64,000 bases of DNA from Cohnella sp. CFH 77786 (GTDB lineage Bacteria; Bacillota; Bacilli; Paenibacillales; Paenibacillaceae). Positions within the stretch are counted from its first letter, which is position 1, and the number at the start of each line of letters is the position of its first letter. The stretch is from contig NZ_WJIB01000002.1 of the NCBI RefSeq assembly GCF_019400745.1, positions 496,001 through 560,000 on the forward strand, written 5' to 3'. The notes under the pieces are model-generated. The model was given only the letters and a program-made list of their open reading frames with translations. It did no database searches and was not told the DNA's origin. Position numbers and translations under genes: made by a program. Shown here piece by piece: positions 46,987 to 57,400 of this stretch.

Positions 46987-48021
46987 TCAACCGGACTTTA
47001 GCTGGTGCAACAAGTCATATCCGTATTCCAAATCGGATTCCATCAACGATGCATACAAATCCACGGCTTCCTTCAACATCCTCCTATCCCTCGTGAAGAA
47101 ATATTTCAAGACCGTCGCCCTTGCCCGGTGCAGATTCCGTTCCAACTCCCGGTAACGATCCACGATTTGAGGAGCCGGCAGCATATGCTGCCCGGCCATA
47201 TAGTTCAGCCTTCTAAGCATCATGTCCTTATGTTCCCAGAGGATGTGGATTCTACGGACGTCGAAATAAGCGTCGGGATCTTCCATGAGCTCGCGGATAT
47301 TGCGGATCGCGAGTTGGTAAACGGCCTTGCAGCCATAAGCATGAGGTGTATAATCGTACAAGTTGAAGCCCGCTCTCGGCATGTCGCCCGACAAATAATC
47401 CTCCATCGACTCGACGAACAAACCTGGTTGAAAGGAAAGCGAAACGGAGCCGCTCTTAACGCCGTCGTAGCGAATCAGCTGCACGGCTCCCTTGGCTTGG
47501 GGGGCTCCGTAGAAGGTCCGTTCTTCCCGCTCCGTTACCTTGGCGTAGCCTTCCGCCGCTTCCTCGAACGAGCACGTTTTCCGTTGGTAACGGCCGAAAT
47601 CGAAATTGTCCGCGATATACAATTGTTTCGCGTGGTCGTCGTAGCCGTAGACGAAAAGTTCATGGCAATGGTCTCCGCCGTGGATATACGCGGGGACGCA
47701 TCTGGTTTTGACCAGGAAGGAAACATAGAACCCGCCATCGATCGCATCCCGCACGAAAGAAACGATATCGTCTCCCCATTTGAGCCGGATGAACGTTTTA
47801 TCGAGTCTTTGGTAATCGAGAAGAGGACAGTCCCGAAAGTCGAAATCCAAGTAATCGACCCAATCTTTCTGCCAGCATACGATCTGCACGAACCGGTTGA
47901 GCAGCCACGGCATCGTTTCCGGACGATTCTCCAGCACGGACAAAGCGTTCGCATGGGCGGCGTACAAGGAAATCATAGGAGAGGCGACGGGCAGCACGGA
48001 TTTCTTGCTCGTTGCAGTCAC
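46987..48021 (-). CDS. NRPS-linked protein of unknown function, paralogue 1
   Basis: This 344-residue soluble protein has no signal peptide. It shares an ordered set of motifs with the proteins encoded at 48157 and 53259: an N-terminal SPMISLYAAHANALSVL, a central HELFVYGYDDHAKQL, a later GCKAVYQLAIRNI, the strongly conserved IHILWEHKDMMLRRLNYM, and a final RATVLKYFFTRDRRML. The layout (N-terminal helix, then Y-I-x-x-x-H...GYDD) recalls the N-terminal domain of butirosin protein BtrH, an acyltransferase with a cysteine-protease-like fold. The expected N-terminal Cys is not present, so this link is tentative. It starts with GTG after GGGGGAGA, divergent from paralogue 2. Confidence 0.75.
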   Translation of the reverse strand: MTATSKKSVLPVASPMISLYAAHANALSVLENRPETMPWLLNRFVQIVCWQKDWVDYLDFDFRDCPLLDYQRLDKTFIRLKWGDDIVSFVRDAIDGGFYVSFLVKTRCVPAYIHGGDHCHELFVYGYDDHAKQLYIADNFDFGRYQRKTCSFEEAAEGYAKVTEREERTFYGAPQAKGAVQLIRYDGVKSGSVSLSFQPGLFVESMEDYLSGDMPRAGFNLYDYTPHAYGCKAVYQLAIRNIRELMEDPDAYFDVRRIHILWEHKDMMLRRLNYMAGQHMLPAPQIVDRYRELERNLHRARATVLKYFFTRDRRMLKEAVDLYASLMESDLEYGYDLLHQLKSG

Positions 48022-48156
48022 GGGATATCTCCCCCTTCCGTGGTAGACATGGTAAAATAAGTATAAACTCCAACGGAAACGAAAACAATCAATAGATTCC
48101 TAGAAAGGCGGAATGCGCGTTGCAACGGTGATCCATAACGCAGAGGAGGGAAGCGG

Positions 48157-49164
48157 ATGGAAGACGTCGTCTTGTTGCCGCTGAGTCGGCCGATCATCGC
48201 GTCATGGGCGAATCATGCCCACATTTTTTCGATCATTGAGAGAAATCCGGAGAGCAGCAATTGGATCTATTCGAACTACATTCAGCTTGAGCTCGTCGAG
48301 TCGCTGCATGGCGGCCCCCCGCTTCTCAATTACTCCTTCCCGAAGACCCCGGAAGAATCCTGCCGTCTGCTCGAGGTGTCGCGATCGACGAGGGAAAGCG
48401 TGGCGGCCGCGGGAGGAGCCGTCGCCTTTCTCAAGGAGAGCGCCAGAAACGGATGCTACGCCTACCTTTTCCTTAACGCCTACCATCTGCCTCATTACCC
48501 CTTCTACCACATCAAGCATTTGCCCCACGATCCGCTGGTTCGCGGGTACGACGAACGCAAACGACTGTTTTTCCTCTCTGATTTTCATCTCGCGGATGGA
48601 GGAATCCTTCAATACGGCACGTTTGCCGTTCCGTTCAAGCAGTTGGAGCTCGCCTATGAAGATATGGCTCCCGCAGAAGACAAGCTGGACGGTATCGAGT
48701 TGTTCGGGTATCGTGCGGAGGCCGTCTGCCCGTTTGAACGGGACCAGGTCAAACTCTATTTGTCGGACTACTTGAATGCCTCGTTCACCCAGGACAAGGA
48801 AGAGACATGGCTCGCCACGCAAGTTTCGGCATACGGTGTTGCCGTATATGATTATGTGCTCGAACACTTGTCACGGGTGCTGGAGAAGAGGGAAGAGCCG
48901 GATTTTCGTCTGATCCATGTGCTTCACGATCATAAATTTCTGATGCTTCGGAGACTGGAGCATATGAAGAACTTGGGTTATGTCCGCGAAGAAGCGGCGC
49001 AAGCCTATGAACCGATTCTGAAACAATGCGCCATGATCCGCAACTTGGCGCTGAAGTTCGGAGTATCCGGGAACCTGAAGTTTCTGTCGGAAGCGAACGT
49101 CGTTCTCCGTGCGATCCCCGGCGAAGAGAAACGAATCCTGGAGTCGTTGCTGGCACGTCTATGA
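48157..49164 (+). CDS. NRPS-linked protein of unknown function, paralogue 2
   Basis: This 335-residue protein is paralogous to the products at 46987 and 53259. Shared features are an N-terminal RPIIASWANHAHIFSIIE, a central HDPLVRGYDERKRLFFL (GYD kept, second Asp changed to Glu), VYDYVLEHL, IHVLHDHKFLMLRRLEHM and RNLALKFGVSGNLKFL. It lies about 180 bases before the first synthetase, on the same strand, so it could be in the same operon or just precede a separate promoter. The ribosome site AGAGGAGGG is strong. No recognised catalytic motif is present. A role in peptide assembly, tailoring or chaperoning is inferred from location only. Confidence 0.75.
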   Translation: MEDVVLLPLSRPIIASWANHAHIFSIIERNPESSNWIYSNYIQLELVESLHGGPPLLNYSFPKTPEESCRLLEVSRSTRESVAAAGGAVAFLKESARNGCYAYLFLNAYHLPHYPFYHIKHLPHDPLVRGYDERKRLFFLSDFHLADGGILQYGTFAVPFKQLELAYEDMAPAEDKLDGIELFGYRAEAVCPFERDQVKLYLSDYLNASFTQDKEETWLATQVSAYGVAVYDYVLEHLSRVLEKREEPDFRLIHVLHDHKFLMLRRLEHMKNLGYVREEAAQAYEPILKQCAMIRNLALKFGVSGNLKFLSEANVVLRAIPGEEKRILESLLARL

Positions 49165-49207
49165 GCGAATATTATTGCATTTACCCGAATTTTTACAAAA
49201 TCGGTTA

Positions 49208-49236
49208 TTGACCGGAAAACACGACGGTTGTAATCT
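49208..49236 (+). promoter_or_regulatory. Candidate promoter of the first NRPS gene
   Basis: TTGACC (49208-49213) is a five-of-six -35. It is followed after 17 bases by TAATCT, or after 15 bases by TGTAAT (five of six). Either would start transcription near 49243 and give a leader of about 100 bases before the chosen ATG. Confidence 0.4.
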
Positions 49237-49345
49237 AAGGGTGGAACAGGAATTTCATAAAATGAATAAAAATGTTATATTTTGTCGAAGAACCTGGACA
49301 GCGGTTGATGAACTGAAACCTGATACCTTGGGAGATGATCCTTGC

Positions 49346-52300
49346 ATGATGTCTCACTCCTTGGAAGAACGGTTGTCCAATCGCCATGCTTCGGCATTTT
49401 GGAACAAGACGTTGGCCGACTGGGGCCGGGAACCTCCCTTGCAGCCCGACGGGTTCGGAGAGACCGTCCGGAATCGCAAGCTCGATTTTCGGATTCCGCC
49501 GGATGTCGTCAAGCGCATGGAGCGTTACGACCGGCAGCGGCACGATTTGCGGATGGTGTTTTGTTTTGCGGCCTGGGCCGCCGTTCTCGCGGCTTTTTCA
49601 CGGGCGGAGGGCAAAGTCGCGGTAACGCTCCCGTCCCTGCCGGGCGATTCGGGTGGACAAGCCTTACCGGTCTTCATCGGGAAGCCTTCCGAAGGGAGCA
49701 GCTTTAAGGAATGGCTCGGCGAGTGGCTCGTTGCCCTCCGGGAAACCTATAAATATTCGGAATATTGGCACGATTATCCCGATCGATCAATGCCGCAGGA
49801 AGCTTTGGAATGTTTCTCTTTCTCATATGAACCCGTACACGGGAGGGAGTTCGCGGATTCGTTCGAGAAGTCGGACGGCAGGAAAGTGCTGTTGCATATC
49901 GGAAACGGTTTTGCGGATGATGGCATATGCTGCCTTCATTACGATGAGGGCTTGTACAGCGCCGAATTGATGAAGTCCGCGGCGGAAGGCTTCACGACCC
50001 TGTTGGAGCGGGCGGCTATCCGGCCCGAAGGTTCCATGTCGGACTGGGAATTGAGAACCGGCACCGAGGCCGCCAGGCAGAACCGGTGGAACGATACGTT
50101 CGCGCCTTATGACCGCGAACGAACGATACACGACGGATTCGAACGGGTTGCCGCCCGGCATCCGGATCGGACGGCCGTCGTCTGCGGCAGGGAGCGATGG
50201 ACGTACCGGGAGCTAAGCGAGAGGTCGAACGCGCTGGCCCGCCGGCTGCGCCAAGCCGGGGTCGCCCGCGGCGATCGCGTCGCCGTTATGCTCGATCGAT
50301 CCGCGGAGTGGGCTGCGGCCTTCATCGCCGTGCTCAAGGTTGGAGCCGTCTACGTCCCGCTGGACCCGTCTTACCCGGTGCAGCGGATCGAATACATGCT
50401 GTCCGACAGCCGTGCCTCCGCCCTGATCGTCTCGGGAGAACCGGAAACGGCCCGTCATTTCCCCGGCACCTTGGTGAACCTCGCGCACGGACCGTCGCCG
50501 CTGCCGGAGGAAGGCGATTCGGCGGCAACGCGGGCGGCGGTGTCATCGGACGATTTGGCATATATCCTCTATACTTCGGGATCGACGGGAGAGCCCAAGG
50601 GCGTCATGATCGAGCACCGCGGAGTCGGCAACTTGCAAGGCTATTTCGAAGCGGAGCTCGGAATCGGAGCAGGGGACCGCATCCTCCAATTCGCCAGCGC
50701 ATCATTCGATGCTTCGATTTGGGAGTTGTCCATGGCGCTGCTGACCGGGGCTCAGCTTCACATCGCGGTCCCCGACGTCATCGGCGATCTGAGGCGGTTC
50801 GAGTCGTGGATGGAGGAGCAAGGGGTAACGGTCGCGACGCTCCCGCCTACGTACGCCATTCATTTGGATCCGGCAACCATGCCTTCGCTCCGGCTGGTCG
50901 TGACCGCGGGCTCCGAATCCAACCGGGAGCTGCTCTCGAAGTGGCGCAGCAGGGTAACTTACGTGAACGCATACGGCCCGACCGAGACGACCGTTTGCGC
51001 GACGGCCTGGAACGGCAGTGCCGAGCCGCTGCCGGAATCGGCCCTTGTTCCGATCGGCACGCCTATGCCCAATACGAAGGTGCTGATCGTGAACGAGTTT
51101 CTGCAGCCGCTTCCGGCTTGCGTGGCAGGGGAACTCGTGGTGTCGGGAGACGGCTTGGCGCGAGGGTACTGGAACAAACCGGAGCTTACGGACCAGAAAT
51201 TCGTGCGCCTTCCCGCAGACGGAACGAGGGTATACCGGACCGGGGATTTGGCCAAGTGGACGCCGGACGGACGGATCGTCTTCCTGGGACGGCTTGACCG
51301 CCAAGTGAAAATCCGGGGCTACCGGATCGAGACGGAAGAGGTGCGGCAAGCGCTGATGGAGCAGCCGGGCGTCAGGGAAGCGGTGGTCACGGTACAAACG
51401 GACGCCGGGGGCGAGCCCGCGCTCGTTGCCTTCTATACGGCCCGGCCGGACAACTGTCCCCATGCCGACGCGTTGACGGAAGGTCTCTCGAGCCGGTTGC
51501 CCCCGTTCATGATCCCGGCTTATTGGACGGAGCTTCAGGATATCCCTCTCACGCCCAACGGGAAGCCGGATCTGAAGGCGCTTCCATCCGTTGCCGGGCT
51601 CCGCGATGTACAACAAACGCCTGGGGAACGGGAACCGAGCGGCGACACCGAGGTCCGTTTGGCCGCCATTTGGGCTTCTCTGCTCGGGACGGAAGGCATC
51701 CGGAAGGACGACGATTTCTTCAAGCTCGGCGGGCATTCCTTAAGGGCCGCGAAGATGGCCTCGATCATCTATGATTCGTTCGGCGTTAATCTGCCGCTGG
51801 AGCAAATGTTTCGGCATTCGTCGCTTGCGGGGATGGCCCGGCGCATCGAAGCGCTTCGTGCGGAATCCGCCGTTTTGGCGATTGGGCCCGCCCCCGTCCG
51901 GTCCGGGTACCGTCTTTCTCCTGCTCAGACCAGGGTATTTACCGTGGAAAGCTCCCGGCCCGGCAGTACGCTGTACGTGTTGCCGTTCGCCTTCTGGATG
52001 GAGCCTGCGCCGGACTTCGCCCGGCTGGAAGACGCTTTCGTCCGGCTCATCGAGCGCCACGAGCCCCTGCGTACCTCGTTCGGTTGGGACGGTCGCGAAC
52101 CCGTGCAAATCGTCCATCCTTCCGTTCCGTTCCGGATGGAAAGGATCCGGGATATCCCGGAGCGGCTCCCGGATTTGACCGATCGGCTCGTGGAACCGTT
52201 CGAATTGGACAAGCCGCCGCTGCTTCGGGCCGCGCTGGTCGAATATACCGACGGCCGCAGCTTGCTCCTGATTCATCTTCACCATATCATAGCGGACGGA

Positions 52301-53215
52301 ATATCGCTCGGCATCTTGATGAACGATTTGACCGCTTTTCTGTCCGGCCGCGAACTTCCTCCGCTCACCGTGCAGTACAAAGATTATTGCGAATGGAGGC
52401 ATAACCGGGAACCGTCCGGGGACGACGAGCATTTCTGGCTCGCCAGGTTCGAGGATTATGCGTCCTCCCCCGACTTGCCGACCGACTATCCTCGGGTCCC
52501 GGACCGCAGGTATGAAGGGGGAACCTTGCCGCTTCAATGGGACGGAGCGATGGCGGAAGCCGTCCGGAAGCTGGCGAACCGGTGCGGGACTACCGTGCAT
52601 GTGACGATGCTGGCGGCTTATTTCGTGCTTCTCTCCAAACTGACCGGATCCGAAGACATTGTCGTAGGTTCGCTCCATGCGGGCAGGAACCACCCGGATG
52701 CGGCAAGCATGGTCGGCATGTTCGTGCATACCCTGGCTCACCGCAACACGGTAACGGGGGACCTTACGTTCGAAACGTTCGCCCGCGTGGTAAAGGAGAG
52801 GGTCACCGAAGAGTATGAACACGCGGATTATCCCTTCGAGCGGCTCGTACGCAAGCTGAAGCTGCAAGGAGGCGCACGGAATCCGCTGTTCGACACGATG
52901 TTCGTGCTGCAGAATCTCGATTCGCCGGAAATCCGGTACGAACAAGCGGTGTGGACGCCGCATGTCCTGGAGGAAAAGTGGTCGAGGTTCGACCTCGTGT
53001 TCCAGGCCTGGGAGAACAAGGACGGCATGCTGCTGTGGGTGACTTATTCCAGCTCCCTGTTCCGCAGAACCACGGTCGAAAAGCTGGCGGAAGACTACCG
53101 GACTCTGCTCGCCAGGTTGGCGGATCAGCCGGATGTCGATCTGGGCGCCATCTACCTCACAACGAAATATCAGCCCGTAAGCGCTTCCCGGCACCGACTG
53201 GATTTCCGTTTCTGA
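49346..53215 (+). CDS. NRPS 1: half-C / A (Phe-type) / T / C
   Basis: This ~1289-residue nonribosomal peptide synthetase begins with about 250 residues resembling only the C-terminal half of a condensation domain (FWNKTLADWG, FCFAAWAAVLAAFSR), with no HHxxxDG. An adenylation domain follows (A1 TYRELSERSNALARRL, A3 YILYTSGSTGEPKGV about residue 406, A4 FDASIWEL, A5 NAYGPTETT, A7 YRTGDLAKW, A10 NGKPDLKAL), then a carrier (FFKLGGHSLRAAKM, Ser about 797), then a full condensation domain (HHIIADG about residue 979). By alignment to GrsA the specificity residues read D-A-W-T-V-A-A-V-C-K, a phenylalanine code. There is no epimerase and no thioesterase. The ATG at 49346 has GGGAGATG upstream; an earlier in-frame ATG at 49262 is possible. 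Confidence 0.92.
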   Translation: MMSHSLEERLSNRHASAFWNKTLADWGREPPLQPDGFGETVRNRKLDFRIPPDVVKRMERYDRQRHDLRMVFCFAAWAAVLAAFSRAEGKVAVTLPSLPGDSGGQALPVFIGKPSEGSSFKEWLGEWLVALRETYKYSEYWHDYPDRSMPQEALECFSFSYEPVHGREFADSFEKSDGRKVLLHIGNGFADDGICCLHYDEGLYSAELMKSAAEGFTTLLERAAIRPEGSMSDWELRTGTEAARQNRWNDTFAPYDRERTIHDGFERVAARHPDRTAVVCGRERWTYRELSERSNALARRLRQAGVARGDRVAVMLDRSAEWAAAFIAVLKVGAVYVPLDPSYPVQRIEYMLSDSRASALIVSGEPETARHFPGTLVNLAHGPSPLPEEGDSAATRAAVSSDDLAYILYTSGSTGEPKGVMIEHRGVGNLQGYFEAELGIGAGDRILQFASASFDASIWELSMALLTGAQLHIAVPDVIGDLRRFESWMEEQGVTVATLPPTYAIHLDPATMPSLRLVVTAGSESNRELLSKWRSRVTYVNAYGPTETTVCATAWNGSAEPLPESALVPIGTPMPNTKVLIVNEFLQPLPACVAGELVVSGDGLARGYWNKPELTDQKFVRLPADGTRVYRTGDLAKWTPDGRIVFLGRLDRQVKIRGYRIETEEVRQALMEQPGVREAVVTVQTDAGGEPALVAFYTARPDNCPHADALTEGLSSRLPPFMIPAYWTELQDIPLTPNGKPDLKALPSVAGLRDVQQTPGEREPSGDTEVRLAAIWASLLGTEGIRKDDDFFKLGGHSLRAAKMASIIYDSFGVNLPLEQMFRHSSLAGMARRIEALRAESAVLAIGPAPVRSGYRLSPAQTRVFTVESSRPGSTLYVLPFAFWMEPAPDFARLEDAFVRLIERHEPLRTSFGWDGREPVQIVHPSVPFRMERIRDIPERLPDLTDRLVEPFELDKPPLLRAALVEYTDGRSLLLIHLHHIIADGISLGILMNDLTAFLSGRELPPLTVQYKDYCEWRHNREPSGDDEHFWLARFEDYASSPDLPTDYPRVPDRRYEGGTLPLQWDGAMAEAVRKLANRCGTTVHVTMLAAYFVLLSKLTGSEDIVVGSLHAGRNHPDAASMVGMFVHTLAHRNTVTGDLTFETFARVVKERVTEEYEHADYPFERLVRKLKLQGGARNPLFDTMFVLQNLDSPEIRYEQAVWTPHVLEEKWSRFDLVFQAWENKDGMLLWVTYSSSLFRRTTVEKLAEDYRTLLARLADQPDVDLGAIYLTTKYQPVSASRHRLDFRF

Positions 53216-53258
53216 TCGCTCCGCGGAATGCATAAGGAGACCGAAGGAGGAACGAAAG

Positions 53259-54311
53259 ATGGCCGCCCGCAAAATCTTGCCGATCGCCGAACCGGACATT
53301 ACTTCCTATGCCCATTTCGCCTTTTTTCTCTCGGTGCTGTACACGGACACGGATTCGCTTCGCTGGGTCTACAACCATTTCGTCCAACTGTTTATGAGGG
53401 GCTCCCTTGATGGCAGCTTGATGGTGGATTATTACACGAACAATCCGGACGACCACCATTACATTCCGAGTCTAGCCGGCTCGCCGCGCCTCGCCCGGAA
53501 GATGATTCAGCGGTGCTTTCCGCGCTTCGCCGATTTCGTCCGGAGCGCCATCGAAGACGGCTACTATGTGACGACGTTCGTGAACGATTTCTATATCCCC
53601 GGCACCGTCGCTTACCAGAACCGATCCAATCCCCACAGCATCTTCCTATACGGCTTCGACGACGAAAGCCGGACGTTCCAAGCGACCGCCTTTTTATCCA
53701 ACCAGCGCTACGGCGTCACATCGGTCGGCTACGAAGACCTGGAACGGGCATTCCACGGATTCGAACCGGCTGACGAGTTTCACTACACGGCCTATACCCA
53801 CTTGTACAAACTGAACGAAAGACGGAAGTCGTCCTGCGAATTTCACGTGGGGTGGCTGATGAAGCAGCTGGAGGATTACCGGCATGCCGCGCCTTCGAAC
53901 CGGGTGAAGGAGCGGTTCGAGGTTGAAAACTCTCCTCCCCTCGTATGGGGAATGGAGATTTACGACTGCCTGCTTCGCCAAATCGAGCGCCACGTCGCCC
54001 GGGAAATCAACCTCGATCACCGTCCCTTCTACGTGCTGTGGGAGCACAAAAGAATGATGAACCGCCGCTTCGCCTACATGGAGCGGCAAGGCTACTACGT
54101 TGTCTCCCCGGAGGCGGCCGAGGGCTACCGGAACGTAGAACAGTCCGCCTTGGTGACTCGCAACCTGATCTTGAAATATTGGATGACCTTGGACAACCGC
54201 TATCTGGAGCAGCTCGCCGAACGGTTGATCCGGCTGAAGGACGAGGAAGCTGTCGCGATCGAACGGCTTCTGGACGAATATGGGACCTCGCACCGGATGG
54301 GGGGGATGTGA
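53259..54311 (+). CDS. NRPS-linked protein of unknown function, paralogue 3
   Basis: This 350-residue protein sits between two synthetase genes on the same strand. It is the third member of the family seen at 46987 and 48157. The shared order is an N-terminal EPDITSYAHFAFFLSVL, SAIEDGYYVTTFVNDFYIPG, HSIFLYGFDDESRTF, MEIYDCLLRQI, FYVLWEHKRMMNRRFAYM and RNLILKYWMTLDNRYL. The D/N/F-Y-I-P...H...G-(Y/F)-D-D pattern is best kept in paralogues 1 and 3. The ribosome site GAAGGAGG is strong and the gene lies 43 bases after the first synthetase, so it is co-transcribed with it. The product has no known function; a BtrH-like fold is a tentative idea. Confidence 0.78.
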   Translation: MAARKILPIAEPDITSYAHFAFFLSVLYTDTDSLRWVYNHFVQLFMRGSLDGSLMVDYYTNNPDDHHYIPSLAGSPRLARKMIQRCFPRFADFVRSAIEDGYYVTTFVNDFYIPGTVAYQNRSNPHSIFLYGFDDESRTFQATAFLSNQRYGVTSVGYEDLERAFHGFEPADEFHYTAYTHLYKLNERRKSSCEFHVGWLMKQLEDYRHAAPSNRVKERFEVENSPPLVWGMEIYDCLLRQIERHVAREINLDHRPFYVLWEHKRMMNRRFAYMERQGYYVVSPEAAEGYRNVEQSALVTRNLILKYWMTLDNRYLEQLAERLIRLKDEEAVAIERLLDEYGTSHRMGGM

Positions 54312-54411
54312 GCCGCGGCAGCGCACATCGGTCATGCGGCATCGGCGGCTTCGCACCGTTCTGCGGTCTCCCTATTAAGCTAAACGTTTTTCGAAAAGGA
54401 GAGGAAGGAAA

Positions 54412-57400
54412 ATGAGCTTGGATGCGCTGGAGATTCGAAAAATATTGGCGAGCGGGAAATGGGATAAGGAAAAACGGTTTTGGTCCGAGCTGCTGGGCGG
54501 AGACCGGGAGTTGACCCGTTTTCCCGAAGATCGCCGGCTTGCCGAATCGTCTCCTTCCGATATGCGCCGGTGGCGGACGACGTTCGGTCCCGCCTTGTCC
54601 GGCAAGGTCAACGCGATCTCGGGCGGTTCGGATATCGCCGCTTTCCTCGTGCTGCTAAGCGGCGTTCAGCTTGTAGCGAGGCTATACGCGCACGCTTCGG
54701 AAGTGCTGCTCGTAACGCCCGTTTTCGATGGGAATGAACAAGGGGAAAACCGGGTCAACGATCTGCTCCTCATTCCCTTCGCGCCGAATGCGGAACGTTC
54801 CTGCCGGGACAATCTGAACGCGCTCAAAGACCGCCTCGCCGACATTCTGGATCATCAGAACTACCCGTTCTCCCAACTCGTGCAGGACCGCGGTTGGGGC
54901 AATGCCGACGAAACGGGGGGCTTCCGTGCTCCGATCGCCGTCGGCAGCGGGCGGCTTCACCCTGACGGATCGCTTGCGGGAACGGAGGCGGAGGTCGTTT
55001 TCTGGTTCGCGGAGCGGGAAGGCGATTGGGAATTGGAAGTTCGCTGCAACCCCAGTCGTTATTCCGACGAATTCGCCCAAACCGTCGCTTCCCGGCTTGT
55101 GCTGGCGCTGGACCGTCTGCTGTCCGACCCGGATGCGCCGTTGCGCGAACTGAACATGCTCGATCCGTCCGAATGGGATACGGTCGTCCGGAGCTTTAAC
55201 GATACGGCCGGTCCGTTCCCCCGGGACTTGACGCTTCACGGCCTGTTCGCGGCCCAAGCAGCCAGGACGCCGGACGCTGTCGCGGCCGTTTTCAAAGACG
55301 AAACGATCACGTACCGGGAGCTGGACGAAAGCTCCAACCGCTTGGCCCGCGTACTCCGGAAGGCGGGCGTCGGGCCGGAAACGCGCGTCGCCTTGATGTG
55401 CAGGCGATCGTTCGGCATGGCCGTCGGCGCGTTAGGCATCCTGAAGGCGGGAGGGGCTTACGTCCCGATCGATGCTTCTTGGCCCAAACGCCGGGTTCAA
55501 ACGGTTCTTGAACAAGTAGAGGCCCGTTATATCGTCACCCAGAGGCATGTGATCGCGCCGCTGGCCGACCTGCTCTGGCGGATTCCCTCTCTGCGGCACG
55601 TCGTGCTTCTGGACGAGGACGGCGAGCAGCCGGACGTTATCCATCCGGACCGGGAATCGATCGTCCGGATGTTCGACGATTTGGCGGCAGCGGCCACGGA
55701 CCGGGTGTCATCCGGAGGGTTCGTCAGCTCCTACACGGGTCTGAATTTCACGGAAGAAGAAGTGGACGAGTACCGGGACAGGGTGATGGAGCTTGCGGCG
55801 CCTTACGCCGGCGAAGGCAAATCCGCGCTGGAAATCGGCTGCGGCTCCGGTTTGATCCTGTTCGGATTGGCCGGAAGGTTCGGGGAATACACGGGGCTCG
55901 ATCCTTCTCCGTTAACGCAGGAAAGAAATCGCCTGCGTTTGGCGGAGGAAGGTTGGGACGACCGGCGAATCCGGCTGCTGACAGGCTTCGCCGACGAGAT
56001 CGCCGGCATGCCCGACCACGCGTATGATGCCGTATTGCTTCCGAGCGCGATCCAGTTTTTCCCTGATTATTTCTACCTGGCGCACGTGCTCCGGGAGGCG
56101 GTGCGGGTCGTTCGGCCGGGAGGAGCCGTCATCGTGGCCGACGTGCCGGACGAAGAGGCCAAAGAGGAGTTCCGGGCTTCGCTGGAGGAGTTCAAGCGGA
56201 ATCACGGCGCCTTCTACAAAACCCGAACGAACCTGGACCAGCATTTATATGTCCATCAGGACTTTTTCGAGAGCTTCGCCGGCATGTATCCCGGTCTTCG
56301 CGCGGAGGTCCGCAAGCGGACGACCGGATTCAAAAACGAACTCCGTTATCGGTACGACATCGTTCTAACGAAAGAGGAGCCGGCGAACGCGGATTCAGAT
56401 CGTGCGAAAGACGGAAGAATCCGCTTCTATACGAAGCTCCACCTGGGACGGGAGGAAGACGCCGGACTTCCGGCTTCCTCGGATCCGTCGGCAACGGCCT
56501 ACGTCATCTTTACTTCGGGTTCGACGGGAACGCCCAAAGGCGTCGTCGTGTCCCATCGACCGGTCGTCAACGTCATCGACTGGGTGAACGGCACGTTCGG
56601 CGTAAATGAGCGCGACCGCTTGTTTTTCATCACGTCGCTGTGCTTCGATCTGTCCGTCTACGACCTGTTCGGGATATTCGCAGCCGGAGGGGCGGTCGAT
56701 ATCATTCCGGAGGAAGACGTCCGCAGGCCGGAGACGTGGCCGCAGCGGATGGCGGCGAGCGGCATCACGATTTGGGATTCCGCGCCCGCCGCGCTGGCCC
56801 AGAGCATGCCCTGCTTCGCGAAGCACGCGGAGGCCCCGGCGCCGGCGAGGCTGTTCCTGCTCAGCGGGGACTGGATTCCGCTGCAGCTGCCCGGGCAGCT
56901 CAAGAGCCTGTTCCCGGGTTGCCGGGTAGCTGCGCTGGGCGGCGCGACGGAAGCGAGCATTTGGTCGAACTGCTATGAAGTGAACGAGATCGATCCGCAG
57001 TGGCAAAGCATTCCGTACGGCAAGCCGATCCGAAACGCCAAGTACTATATTCTGGACCAAGAAAGGAAGCCCTGTCCGATTGGAGCGCGCGGGGAACTGT
57101 ATATCGGGGGAGAATGCCTCGCCAGCGGATATCATGACGAGAAATTGACCCGGGAACGTTTCCTCCCGGATCCGTTCGAACCGGACGGAGGGGCGCGGAT
57201 GTACCGGACGGGAGATCTGGCCAAGTGGCTGCCGGACGGAAACATCGAGTTTCTGGGCCGCGTCGACCACCAGGTGAAAATCCGCGGCTTCCGGGTCGAG
57301 CTGGGGGAGATTCAAGCGAAGCTGCTCCGCCATCCCGACATCGCCCAGTGCGTCGTCCTCGACTGTTCGGACGGTTCCGGCCAGAAAGCGCTTTGCGCCT

